Below, piece after piece: positions 52,054 through 61,374 of a DNA stretch of 64,000 nucleotides (its first letter is position 1; every line of letters starts with the position of its first letter). The position numbers and the translations under genes are program-made. The notes below the pieces were generated by a model that worked only from the letters and a program-made list of their open reading frames with translations, was not told the DNA's origin and did no database searches. The DNA comes from Halobellus ruber (GTDB taxonomy: Archaea > Halobacteriota > Halobacteria > Halobacteriales > Haloferacaceae): positions 124,001 to 188,000 of the forward strand of contig NZ_JACKXD010000002.1 of assembly GCF_014212355.1 (NCBI RefSeq), written 5' to 3'.

Positions 52054-53481
52054 ATGAGCTCAAACGAAGAACTCCAGAACACGAACACCGAGGAACGCTT
52101 CGACTTCAAGAAGGAAGAGAAGTCGGCGTTCCAGACCGAGAAGGGCCTGACCGAGGAAACCGTCCGCGTCATCTCCGAGGACAAGGGCGAACCCGAGTGG
52201 ATGCTGAAGCGGCGCCTCCGCGCGCTGGAGCAGTTCCAGGAGATGCCGATGCCGACCGACTGGCCCGGCCAGCCCGACCTCTCGGAGGTCGACGTCGCCG
52301 AGATCGTCCCGTACATCCGACCCGACGTCGATGTCCGTGCGGGCGTCGACGACTGGACGGAACTCCCCGACGAGATCAAGGACACCTTCGACAAACTGGG
52401 GATCCCGGAGGCCGAGAAGAACGCGCTCTCGGGCGTCGGCGCCCAATACGAGTCCGAGGTCGTCTATCAGAATATGCAGGAGCGCTGGGAGGAGAAAGGC
52501 GTCATCTTCTGCAATATGGACGAGGCCGTCCGAGAGCACGAGGAGATCGTCAAGGAACACTTCATGACGAAGTGCGTCCCCCCGAGCGACAACAAGTTCG
52601 CCGCGCTCCACGGCGCGGTGTGGTCCGGCGGGTCGTTCGTCTACGTCCCCGAGGACGTGACCGTCGAGATGCCGGTCCAGGCGTACTTCCGGATGAACTC
52701 CGAGGGGATGGGCCAGTTCGAGCACACCCTCATCGTCGCCGAGGACGGCGCGGAGGTCCACTACATCGAGGGCTGTTCGGCCCCGAAGTACTCCGCGTTC
52801 AACCTCCACTGCGGCGGCGTCGAGGTCTTTGTCGGCGAGGACGCCCACGTCCAGTACTCCACGGTCCAGAACTGGTCGAAGAACACCTACAACCTCAACA
52901 CCAAGCGCGCGCTGTGTGAGGCCGACGGCCGGATGGAGTGGATCTCCGGCTCGATGGGGTCGAAGGCGACGATGCTGTACCCCTCGACGGTCCTGAAAGG
53001 TCCGCGCGCCTCCGACAACCACATCACCATCGCCTTCGCGGGCGAGGGCCAGAACATCGACACCGGCGCGAAGGTCTACCACAACGCCCCCGAGACGAAG
53101 TCGACTATCGAGTCGAAGTCGATCTCGAAGGACGGCGGCCGCACCAACTACCGCGGCCTGGTCCACATCGCCGACGGCGCGGAGAACTCCTCGACGTCGG
53201 TGGAGTGTGACGCCCTGATGTTCGACAACGAGTCGACGTCGGACACGATGCCGTACATGGAGATCAACGAGTCGAAGGTCGACGTGGCCCACGAGGCGAC
53301 GGTCGGGAAGATCGGCGACGAGGACGTCTTCTACCTCCAGTCGCGCGGCCTCGACGACGACGACGCAAAGCAGATGATCGTCTCGGGCTTCATCGAGCCG
53401 ATCACCGAGGAACTGCCGATCGAGTACGCGGTCGAACTCAACCGGTTGGTCGAACTCGAGATGGAGGGGAGCCTCGGGTAG
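52054..53481 (+). CDS. sufB: Fe-S cluster assembly scaffold protein SufB
   Basis: The 475-residue protein starts MSSNEELQNTNTEERFDF. The middle and C-terminal parts carry the beta-helix core (GGVEVFVGEDAHVQYSTVQN; STSVECDALMFDNESTSDTM) with the cysteines that hold the nascent cluster (GCSAPKYSAFNLHCGG). Length and order match archaeal SufB. It has its own TATA box. sufD starts two bases after the stop. Confidence 0.95.
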   Translation: MSSNEELQNTNTEERFDFKKEEKSAFQTEKGLTEETVRVISEDKGEPEWMLKRRLRALEQFQEMPMPTDWPGQPDLSEVDVAEIVPYIRPDVDVRAGVDDWTELPDEIKDTFDKLGIPEAEKNALSGVGAQYESEVVYQNMQERWEEKGVIFCNMDEAVREHEEIVKEHFMTKCVPPSDNKFAALHGAVWSGGSFVYVPEDVTVEMPVQAYFRMNSEGMGQFEHTLIVAEDGAEVHYIEGCSAPKYSAFNLHCGGVEVFVGEDAHVQYSTVQNWSKNTYNLNTKRALCEADGRMEWISGSMGSKATMLYPSTVLKGPRASDNHITIAFAGEGQNIDTGAKVYHNAPETKSTIESKSISKDGGRTNYRGLVHIADGAENSSTSVECDALMFDNESTSDTMPYMEINESKVDVAHEATVGKIGDEDVFYLQSRGLDDDDAKQMIVSGFIEPITEELPIEYAVELNRLVELEMEGSLG

Positions 53482-53482
53482 T

Positions 53483-54697
53483 ATGAGCGGGACACAACTG
53501 CCGGCGAACCTCTCGACCGAGATGGTCCGGGAGATCTCCGAGCGCCGCGAGGAACCCGAGTGGCTGCTCGAGGCTCGCCTCGACGCCCTCGAGGCGCTCG
53601 ACGACCTCGAGCTCCCGGACGTCATCAAGACCCCGGGCCGCCGGTGGACGAATCTCGAAGCGCTCGATTTCGGCTCGCTGGTCGACCCGCTGAACCAGGC
53701 CGACGAGACCGAACGCACGAGCGACGAGGGCGTCGAAGTCCTCACGTTCGCCGAGGCGATCGAGGCCCACCCCGACCTCGTCGAGTCCTCGTTCGGTTCG
53801 ACGATCGACCCCACCGAGAACTACCTCACGGCGCTGTCGGCGGCGCTTTTCACGACCGGCACGGTCGTCTACGTCCCCGAGGGCGTCGACGCCGAGGACG
53901 TGACCGTCCGCGCGGAGATGAACTCCCGGTCGCTGTTCAGCCACACCCTGGTGATCGCCGAGAAGTCGTCGTCGGTCACGATCCTCGAGAGCATCGAGTC
54001 TGGTGGATCCACTGACGCCGAGTCGCGGTACTTCTCGAACCTCGTAGAGATCGACGCGGGCGAGAACGCCTACGTCCAGTACGGGTCGCTGCAGAACCTC
54101 GCGGAGGACACCTACCACTACGCGCTCAAGCGCGCCGACGTCGGCACCTACGGGACGGTCAACTGGATCGAGGGTAACCTCGGCTCCCGACTCACCCGCA
54201 GCGACGTCGAGTCAGAACTCGAGGGCGACTCCGCGGAGACGAAGATCGTCGGCGCCTTCTTCGGCCACGCGGACCAGCACTTCGACGTCAACGCCCGCGT
54301 GTGGCACCACGGTGAGAACACGACCGCCGACCTCGTCACCCGCGGCGTCCTCGACGACGAGGCCCGCTCGGTGTACGAGGGCGTCCAGGACGTCGGTCGC
54401 GACGCCTGGAACACCTCCTCCTACCAGCGGGAGAACACGCTGATGCTCTCCGACGAGAGTGAGGCCGACGCCTCGCCGAAGCTGATCATCCACAACCACG
54501 ACACGGAGGCGTCGCACTCCGCGACGGTCGGGCAGGTCGACCAGGAGGACCTGTTCTATATGATCTCCCGGTCGATCGGTCGGACGCAGGCGCGGAACAT
54601 GCTCGTGGAGGGCTTCTTCGTTCCCGTCTTAGACGAGATCGCGGTCGACGAGTTCCGGGAGGACCTCCGGGAACTCATCGCCGCGCGGCTCCGGTAA
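53483..54697 (+). CDS. sufD: Fe-S cluster assembly protein SufD
   Basis: The 404-residue paralogue of SufB has the same beta-helix core (DAGENAYVQYGSLQNLAEDT; HDTEASHSATVGQVDQEDLF) and forms SufBCD with it and SufC. The ATG lies one base after the sufB stop, so the genes are cotranscribed. The C-terminus FREDLRELIAARLR is typical. Confidence 0.93.
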   Translation: MSGTQLPANLSTEMVREISERREEPEWLLEARLDALEALDDLELPDVIKTPGRRWTNLEALDFGSLVDPLNQADETERTSDEGVEVLTFAEAIEAHPDLVESSFGSTIDPTENYLTALSAALFTTGTVVYVPEGVDAEDVTVRAEMNSRSLFSHTLVIAEKSSSVTILESIESGGSTDAESRYFSNLVEIDAGENAYVQYGSLQNLAEDTYHYALKRADVGTYGTVNWIEGNLGSRLTRSDVESELEGDSAETKIVGAFFGHADQHFDVNARVWHHGENTTADLVTRGVLDDEARSVYEGVQDVGRDAWNTSSYQRENTLMLSDESEADASPKLIIHNHDTEASHSATVGQVDQEDLFYMISRSIGRTQARNMLVEGFFVPVLDEIAVDEFREDLRELIAARLR

Positions 54698-54742
54698 GCC
54701 GCGGGCCAGTTCGCGTCTCCTTTTCCGATCCCGCCGACTGAG

Positions 54743-57700
54743 CTACTCGCGCGGACACTCCCCGGTCGGCGTCAGACAGCGTGGTCCCGGCTCGGGATCA
54801 CTCCACGCGACCGACCGCTCGTCGGCGTTCCCGTCGGTGTCGCCGACGCCGAGCCCGCCGGACGGCACGGCCACGACCGCCACCGTGCGTACGCTGAACT
54901 CGATCCGCTCGTTTCTGCCGATCGGCTCCGCGACGTTGTCGCCGTCGACGTCGAGTGCGACTTGCCGTCCGTCGCGGACGTAGGTCGTCGATCCGGACTC
55001 GGTGGACACCGCGAACCGCCCGTAGGCGCCACGTGACTCGATCACCCAGACGTTGACCGTCGCGACCCACGGACTGAACGTCGGCGAGATCGGGAGCCCG
55101 GCCGGAACCCCGCCGACCTTACCCCCGGTCCCCCGCCGGATGGCCTTCCCGGTGGCCGTCTCCGCAACCTTGTTCGCCTCCCGCTCGATGAGCTCGCGTC
55201 TCGTCGAGACCGCGTCCTCGACGGCGCCCTCGGAGACCCGAACCCGCTCGGCGGTAACGATTCGGCGGAGGTCGACCCGGAGCGCGGTCCGTAGCCGGTC
55301 CTCCGTAACCCCGTCGCCGGCGTCGCCGGCCGACAGCCGCGAGGCCGCCACGGCGGCCGTCGCCCGCGCCAGCGACCCGTTCGTGGCGGCGAGCGCGCGC
55401 TCCCCGGGACCGCCCCACCGACCGAACGCGCGGTCGACGACGTCGCGCCGTTCCGCGTCCGCGAGTGCGGTCTCACGGGCAAGCGTCTTCATCGCCGTCC
55501 GTCTGACCGCCCGCATCGAGCGTTCCACCTTCGGTTCGAGCGCGTCGCGCCGGCTTCGGAGCGTCGGGTCGGGATGGGCGGCGAGCGTCCGGTCGGCCGC
55601 GACGAGCGCCCCGCCGGCGGCGTGCAGCGAGACGCGGCCGGGGTCGCCGAGCAGCGTCCGGGTGACGAGATCAGCGGCGTCGCCGTACGGCACCGCGAAG
55701 ACGTTCAGGTTCCTGACCGCGAGGCCGACGTACTGCTCGTCGTCGGCGATCCCGTCGACGACCTCCCCCCCGACCGGTCCCGGCGCGAGGTACGCCGGGT
55801 CGCCGTCGGGAACCAGCACCGTCTCCCCGCGGACCCCCGAGTCGGTTCCGGTAGCGTCGCGGGGTGCTGGCGGTTCGGGCGTGAGATCAGCGAGCGCGTT
55901 CGCACGGTCGGGGGCGATCCCCGCCGTATCGAGCGCTTGGCCGATGCCGTCGTTCCGCCGGTCGGTCCGCTCGGCGCGGGCCTCGAGACGGGCGAGCACC
56001 CGATCGACGTAGGCCGCACGGGCGGCGACCCTGGTTCGATCTGCGACCCCGTCGTACTCCCGAGGCGCATCGACGAGTTCCGCCCGCCGGTGGCGGACGG
56101 CGGCGGCCAGCCTGGCTGCGCCGTTGTCGCCGGCCGTGGCGGCGTCGCTGGCGGCGACCGTCACCGAGACGTTCCGAACCCGCTCGCGGAGGGTCGCGAG
56201 GTCCCGGTAGAGCCACGGTTCGAGGTCGTCCGGGCGGTCGCCGGTCACCGGGGCCGAGGCGCTCGTCGCCCCGCCAGTCACCGCGTTCCGTGCGATCCCG
56301 TCTGCGCCGCCGAGGTCGGCGAGGAGCCGCCGGCTCACGGCGTTCGCGTCCCGGAGGTTCGGACCGGCGAGCCTGCCGCCGTGCTCGAAGACCGGCCGGA
56401 CCGAGCGGGCGGGCGCGCGACTGCCGTCGAGCCGCGCGGTTGCGGTCACGCGAACCCGGTAGACGTCGCGCCACGAGGCGGCGGTCGTCCGCGTGCTGAC
56501 GTTGGGCTTGACCCAGGTACGCTCGACTGTGTGGCGCTCGACGACACGGCGGGTGGCCCGGTAGAGCAGCCGCTGGCCCGTGCCGATGCGGTCGAGCGGG
56601 CGGACGCTCCCGCCCCCGATCACGGAGACGTCAGTCGAGACGGACGCGTACGCCAGCGCCCAGTTCTCGCCCGGGGGATCCGGGCCCGGCCGGTGTTCGC
56701 GTCTGACGGTCCGGCGATCGGCGCCGACCGACACGGTCGCGCCGTACCCGCCCCGACGGATCGATTCGAGACGCTCCCCGTCTTCGCCGCGGAGCAGCGA
56801 CAGGAACGCCGCGTCGGCGGTCCCGTTCACCCCGACCGACACCGTCCGCGTGGCCGGCAGCGCGTCACCTGATTCGCCGTCCGCCGTCCGTTCTGCCGCG
56901 TTCGGGTCCGGGAGCTGGCCCGTCGCCGCGGAAACGACCCGCGAGTCGGCGTGTGGTGACAGCAGGTCTGTCATCCCGGTCCGCAGCGTCGCAGCGCGCA
57001 CCCCCGCGGCCGCATCGGGATCGGTGCGGCCGAACGCCGCCCGCTGTGCGTCGAGCAGCCCTGCGTTCGTCGAGAGCGCGACGTGACGGTTGGCGACGAC
57101 GTTCGAGATCGGCAGCCCGGCGTACTGTCCGAGGCCACGGGCCTGCGCTACGGCGGCGAGTCCGACCGTCATCCGCCGCGCGAGGCCGGGCGACTCGAGC
57201 GGGTCGGCGTTCAGCCGCTGTTGGAACGCGACCGTCCGGTCGTGGAGCGCCAGCACCGGGACCGCGACGGTCACGGTCCGGTTCAGACGCCGGGTATCGA
57301 CGACGCGGCCGTCGCGCTCGACGCGGAGGACGAGCCCCCGGACCGTCGCGCGGAGTTCGGTCCCCCTGTCGACGGCCGACACCGACACGCGGTCTATGGC
57401 CGCGGCGGTGGTGTCGACCGACTCCCCCAGCGAGACGCGAGCGACGGCGTCGCCGCGGCGATGGTCGACCGGTTCGACCGCATCCCGAGCCGCAAGGAAG
57501 ATCCGGAGCCGGAGATACCGGCGGAAGGTGTTCGACCCCGCGAGCGCGCTCCCCGGGCCCTCCTCGGCGGCGACGGTAACCGGAGCGCGTGCGGCTGCGC
57601 GGGCGGCCTCCCGGACGGCGGTGCGAAGCGCGGCGGTCGCCCCGGCATCGACCCGTTCCGCTGCGGCGTCAGCGGAGGCATCGACCGGCGAGGGGCCGCG

Positions 57701-57802
57701 CGTCGACAGCGACGCCGCGAACGTCGCGCTCCCGACGAGCAACAGCACGCCGATCAGGGCAAACGGAACCCGCGCGCGGTCGTCCTCGGCGAGACGCATC
57801 AC
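54743..57802 (-). CDS. Large membrane-anchored surface protein of the Tad-like cluster
   Basis: The product has 1,019 residues. An N-terminal hydrophobic segment (about residues 11-32, RVPFALIGVLLLVGSATFAA) is a signal anchor, and the rest is predicted outside the membrane, in an Ala/Arg/Asp-rich helical pattern with some strands. No catalytic motif is visible. It overlaps the gene at 57799 in ATGA and is last in the leftward pilus-like operon. It may be a structural or adhesive part of the secreted appendage, which is inference. Confidence 0.75.
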   Translation of the reverse strand: MMRLAEDDRARVPFALIGVLLLVGSATFAASLSTRGPSPVDASADAAAERVDAGATAALRTAVREAARAAARAPVTVAAEEGPGSALAGSNTFRRYLRLRIFLAARDAVEPVDHRRGDAVARVSLGESVDTTAAAIDRVSVSAVDRGTELRATVRGLVLRVERDGRVVDTRRLNRTVTVAVPVLALHDRTVAFQQRLNADPLESPGLARRMTVGLAAVAQARGLGQYAGLPISNVVANRHVALSTNAGLLDAQRAAFGRTDPDAAAGVRAATLRTGMTDLLSPHADSRVVSAATGQLPDPNAAERTADGESGDALPATRTVSVGVNGTADAAFLSLLRGEDGERLESIRRGGYGATVSVGADRRTVRREHRPGPDPPGENWALAYASVSTDVSVIGGGSVRPLDRIGTGQRLLYRATRRVVERHTVERTWVKPNVSTRTTAASWRDVYRVRVTATARLDGSRAPARSVRPVFEHGGRLAGPNLRDANAVSRRLLADLGGADGIARNAVTGGATSASAPVTGDRPDDLEPWLYRDLATLRERVRNVSVTVAASDAATAGDNGAARLAAAVRHRRAELVDAPREYDGVADRTRVAARAAYVDRVLARLEARAERTDRRNDGIGQALDTAGIAPDRANALADLTPEPPAPRDATGTDSGVRGETVLVPDGDPAYLAPGPVGGEVVDGIADDEQYVGLAVRNLNVFAVPYGDAADLVTRTLLGDPGRVSLHAAGGALVAADRTLAAHPDPTLRSRRDALEPKVERSMRAVRRTAMKTLARETALADAERRDVVDRAFGRWGGPGERALAATNGSLARATAAVAASRLSAGDAGDGVTEDRLRTALRVDLRRIVTAERVRVSEGAVEDAVSTRRELIEREANKVAETATGKAIRRGTGGKVGGVPAGLPISPTFSPWVATVNVWVIESRGAYGRFAVSTESGSTTYVRDGRQVALDVDGDNVAEPIGRNERIEFSVRTVAVVAVPSGGLGVGDTDGNADERSVAWSDPEPGPRCLTPTGECPRE

Positions 57803-58695
57803 GCGCCCCCCGCGGCCCAGGTTCTGACGACGATCCGAACCGACGACACCGAGACCGCGTCCGCTGCCCGGCTCGGGCTATCGTACTCCGCTCTGAGCGC
57901 CGCCGTCATCCGCGTGGCAAGCGCGTCGGTGAGCCGTGCGTTCGCCGCGTCGGTATCCTCGGTCGCGAGCGGTCCCGAGACCGACGCGTTCGTCGCCCTC
58001 GCGAGCCGGGTGTAGCGGTGTGCAAGGAGCGACGCCTCCGGATCGTCGCCGCGGAGCGTGACCCGCGCGGCGTCCTGCGGCACCAGTATCTCCACGGTCC
58101 GTGCGGCCACGGCGTGCCCGAGCGTCTCGAACGCCACCGTCGCTTCGACGGGGACAGGTTCGACCCCCGTCGGGATCGTGAGGGTCGCAGCGTGGACGCC
58201 GTCGCCCGGAGGCTCCGGGCCGACTCCGACGCGCCCACCGACCGGTGCGTCGGGGTAGGGCCGCCACACGGCGTCGATCCTGACTCTCGCCCCCACCCGG
58301 GCTCGGACCGCGTCGCGCACGGCGCGTCGGAACCCCGCCCAGGTCCGCGTGAGCGGCTCCCGCTCGGGCTGCCCGGACTCCCCGTCGGCGACCACGCCGC
58401 TCGACGCCGTCGCGGCCCGCGCGAGCAGCCCAGCGAGGCTGCCGTGCGTCGTCCGATGGAGTTCGGGGTTCCCGGCCCGAATCCGGCGCTCGGTCCCTCC
58501 AGCCGACCGGTTCAGCTCGCGTACCCCGGAGACGAGCGAGTAGTTCACCGTCGCCGTCGTCGCTGCGACCGCGTCGGCGGTAGCGTCGGCGCGGTCCGGT
58601 TCCGGTTCGGGCGTCGTCGTCCCGCCGGTCACAACCACGCCGACGGCTGCCGAGATCAGGAGCAGGGCGACGACCGCGTCGATCGCGGCGTTCAT
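57799..58695 (-). CDS. Secreted/anchored protein of the Tad-like cluster
   Basis: From the ATG at 58695 the product has 298 residues, MNAAIDAVVALLLISAAVGV, with one N-terminal helix that looks like a pilin H-domain. The following part (about 45-298) is extracellular, with beta-strand patterns (GDGVHAATLTIPTGVEPVPV, EATVAFETLGHAVAARTVEI). The start overlaps the stop of the gene at 58692, and its own stop overlaps the next. Upstream ORF extension to 58818 is not likely. Confidence 0.7.
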   Translation of the reverse strand: MNAAIDAVVALLLISAAVGVVVTGGTTTPEPEPDRADATADAVAATTATVNYSLVSGVRELNRSAGGTERRIRAGNPELHRTTHGSLAGLLARAATASSGVVADGESGQPEREPLTRTWAGFRRAVRDAVRARVGARVRIDAVWRPYPDAPVGGRVGVGPEPPGDGVHAATLTIPTGVEPVPVEATVAFETLGHAVAARTVEILVPQDAARVTLRGDDPEASLLAHRYTRLARATNASVSGPLATEDTDAANARLTDALATRMTAALRAEYDSPSRAADAVSVSSVRIVVRTWAAGGA

Positions 58696-59102
58696 CGCCA
58701 CACCCAAACCCGGAGGCGTCCCCAGCTCACACTTCCGTCCGCGGTTGACACCGCCACTGGCCGGACAGCGGTGTCGACGCCGGCGGTTCCAGAGGGCGGC
58801 CGAATCCCGTTGGTCCACCGCCCGTCGTCGATGGTGACCGCCACCGCGAGCCGGTAGCCGTCGGGGGCCACGCGTTCGGCCCGGGACAGCCCGACCGGCG
58901 ACACCACGGCCCCCTCGCTCACGGCGTCGTAGACGCGCTCCAGCGTCGGTTCCGCCAGCGCGTTCCCCGTCCCGGTCGGCGTCACGTCGACCAGCGTCGT
59001 CGCGTACAGCGAGACGCCGGCACAGACCGCAAACAGGGCGACCAAGGCGACGATCGGCGTCGTCTGCCCGCGGCCCCCCTCACGCGTCGACGAGAACGAC
59101 AT
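58692..59102 (-). CDS. Pilin-like protein of the Tad-like cluster
   Basis: The 136-residue protein has GGRGQTTPIVALVALFAVCA, a short positive N-terminus and then a hydrophobic helix as in archaeal type IV pilins. Processing after RG or nearby by an archaeal prepilin peptidase is plausible, not shown. The extracellular part is about 100 residues of strands. It overlaps its upstream neighbour by 23 bases and its downstream neighbour in ATGA. Confidence 0.65.
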   Translation of the reverse strand: MSFSSTREGGRGQTTPIVALVALFAVCAGVSLYATTLVDVTPTGTGNALAEPTLERVYDAVSEGAVVSPVGLSRAERVAPDGYRLAVAVTIDDGRWTNGIRPPSGTAGVDTAVRPVAVSTADGSVSWGRLRVWVWR

Positions 59103-59544
59103 TGACGCCCTCCCAGGTGACCCGGCGGACGATCAGTGTGCGATCGACGGGGCGCCACGACGCGTCGGCGGCATCGGCCCGCGCGTGGACGACCGACTGG
59201 CGGAACTCCTCGGGCGATCCGAAGGCCCGTTCCGGCGGGGTCCCGTACAGTACGTCCCGCAGCGACGACTCGTCCGCAGGGACGGGCGTGACCGGACCGA
59301 AGGACAGCGTCGCGTGGGCTGTGCCGGCGTCCGACCGGAGCCCGATCCGGCGCGTCCCGAGTTTGATCTCGGCCGCGTCCAGCGGATGCTCCGCCGTCGC
59401 GGTGTACTCGGCGGCGGCGACGCGGTCAATCGTTGCGCCGGCAGCGCCGGCATCGGGCGGCGGTGCCGTGGGCAGCCCCGCCGCCGCGCCGAAGAGCGCG
59501 ACGCCCGCCATCGACAGCCCGAGCCACCCGTACCACGCTTCCAT
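59080..59544 (-). CDS. Small membrane-anchored protein of the Tad-like cluster
   Basis: The ATG at 59544 gives 154 residues, MEAWYGWLGLSMAGVALFGA. The N-terminal helix anchors it; the rest (about 35-154) is a compact outer domain ending TWEGVNVVLVDA. The frame is open to 59559. It overlaps the pilin-like gene by 23 bases. The function is unknown. Confidence 0.65.
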   Translation of the reverse strand: MEAWYGWLGLSMAGVALFGAAAGLPTAPPPDAGAAGATIDRVAAAEYTATAEHPLDAAEIKLGTRRIGLRSDAGTAHATLSFGPVTPVPADESSLRDVLYGTPPERAFGSPEEFRQSVVHARADAADASWRPVDRTLIVRRVTWEGVNVVLVDA

Positions 59545-59625
59545 AGCGAAGTCGAACACGGGGTGAGTGGTCCCGGCATCCGGTATAAACCCTCGCGACG
59601 CCGACGGGGCGTTCCGGACGTCCGT

Positions 59626-61374
59626 TCAGAAGAGCATCGACGCAGCCAGGAACGCGACCAGGTAGGTCGGGGTCGCCGACAACAGCGCCAGTCCGACCCG
59701 GTACCCGACCAGCGCCCGGTCGAGCCCGCGGTCGAGGCCGACCGCGACGGCGGTGAGGATCGCCGCCAACGCGAGCACGTAGACGCCGACGGCGACGCCG
59801 AGCGTCGATGGCGGGAGGACCGCGCCACCCGGGGCCGCCCCGGCGATCGACCCGCCGCCCGAGAGCGTCGTCTCCGAGGCGGCCATCTGTGTCGCCATCG
59901 CCACGGTCGCGCCGCCGACGAGCGGGGCGAACACCGCGGCCGTGTGCCGTAGCGTCCCCGTTATCGCGGCGAGTTCCCGGCGCGCTTCGGCCTCGACGCG
60001 GCGGAGTTCCGTGAGGTGGTCAGCCAGCGTGACGAGCGTGGCGCCGGCCGGCCGCCCCTGTGCGGCCGCGACCGCGAGAAGCGAGGCCGTCGCCCGCGTC
60101 CGTGGGCTCGGAACGTCCGCGAGCGCGCCGCGTTCGCCGAGGAACGCCCGCCGGACGCCGACCCGGAGCCGACGCTGGACGCCCGCGGCCGTCGCGAACA
60201 GGTGGCTGGTCCGTCCCGTCGTGGCGTCGGCGGCCGACTCGATTGCGGTCTCGACGGACTCCCCGGCGGCGACCCGCCGTCCGACTACCGCAGTCGCGTC
60301 GTCGATCCCTGATTCGATCGCACGGACGTCGGCGCGGACCCGAGCCATCGGGCGATAGTGAGCTGTGAGCCCGGCTCCGACGCCGAGTCCGACCGCTGCA
60401 ACGGGAATGGCCCACGACGCGACGACCGCCCCGACGGCACCGCCGCCGACGAGTCCGGCACCCCCGGCGAGGAGCCCCCGAAACGTCCCGGACGGTACGT
60501 CCGGGTGGTCGGACCGGACCCGCGCCGGCGGCAGCGCGATCGGGCGCCGGAGGAGGAGCCACGCGCCCGCGCCGAGCAGCCCGACGGGGAGGACGATGTC
60601 GTATAGCGTCACGAACGCCGCCGACGGAACCGAGACGCCGCCGGCGCGGGCCGCGGGCACGACGCCGACGAGCGCGAGCGGCAGGAGCACGCCGAACGCG
60701 TAGATCCCGCTCGCGGGGGCGCGAACCTCGCCCGCGAAGGCGGCCATCTCGTCGCGGGCACCGTCGAGTACTGTCTCCAGCGCGCGGTCGAGAGCGCGGT
60801 CCCGTTCGTCGGGCGGCGCGTCCACGGCGGCTTCGAGCAGCGACACCGACCGATCCAACGCGGGGAACCACGACCGCCACTCGTCGGCGAACCCCCCGAG
60901 TCCGGTCGCCGACTCCCCGCGCGTCCGGTCGGCGTGGGCCGCGAGGCTCCGGGCCAACGGCCCCGACCCCGTCCGCGCCGCGAAGGTCGCCGCCCGCTCC
61001 GGCGTCGCCGCCAGCCTGAGTCGGAGCGCCGCCCGCGCGACGAGCCCCGGGGCGTCGCCGAGCGCGCGGGTCCGGCGGAGCGTCGCCGCAGCCACAGGAA
61101 GCCGGTGGCACGTGTGTGTCGCTCCGAGCCCGATCCCGACGCCGGCGGGGACTGCCGCCGGGAGTGGGACTCCGACGGCGACGAGCGCGACCAGACACGC
61201 GATCGCCGTCGGCGCCGCGACGACGTATCCGGCACGAACCACGATGTCGGCTCCGAGGTCGCTGTCGAGGAACGCGAGCGCCCGGCGGAGTTCCGGCGTG
61301 GGCTCGACGTCGCCCGGATACCACCCCGCCATCCTGCGGGCGCCCGCCCGGACCCGTGGGTCGACCCAGGTCAC
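59626..61374 (-). CDS. tadC: TadC/GspF-type membrane protein
   Basis: The 582-residue protein has eight or more membrane segments in two GspF-type halves, as in archaeal TadC/PilC. Helices such as IVVRAGYVVAAPTAIACLVA, FGVLLPLALVGVVPAARAGG and LLAGGAGLVGGGAVGAVVAS are visible, with soluble helical domains between (LLEAAVDAPPDERDRALDRA, VGRRVAAGESVETAIESAAD). It provides the membrane platform for pilus assembly and contacts the ATPase. Its start overlaps the ATPase stop in ATGA. Confidence 0.85.
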   Translation of the reverse strand: MTWVDPRVRAGARRMAGWYPGDVEPTPELRRALAFLDSDLGADIVVRAGYVVAAPTAIACLVALVAVGVPLPAAVPAGVGIGLGATHTCHRLPVAAATLRRTRALGDAPGLVARAALRLRLAATPERAATFAARTGSGPLARSLAAHADRTRGESATGLGGFADEWRSWFPALDRSVSLLEAAVDAPPDERDRALDRALETVLDGARDEMAAFAGEVRAPASGIYAFGVLLPLALVGVVPAARAGGVSVPSAAFVTLYDIVLPVGLLGAGAWLLLRRPIALPPARVRSDHPDVPSGTFRGLLAGGAGLVGGGAVGAVVASWAIPVAAVGLGVGAGLTAHYRPMARVRADVRAIESGIDDATAVVGRRVAAGESVETAIESAADATTGRTSHLFATAAGVQRRLRVGVRRAFLGERGALADVPSPRTRATASLLAVAAAQGRPAGATLVTLADHLTELRRVEAEARRELAAITGTLRHTAAVFAPLVGGATVAMATQMAASETTLSGGGSIAGAAPGGAVLPPSTLGVAVGVYVLALAAILTAVAVGLDRGLDRALVGYRVGLALLSATPTYLVAFLAASMLF

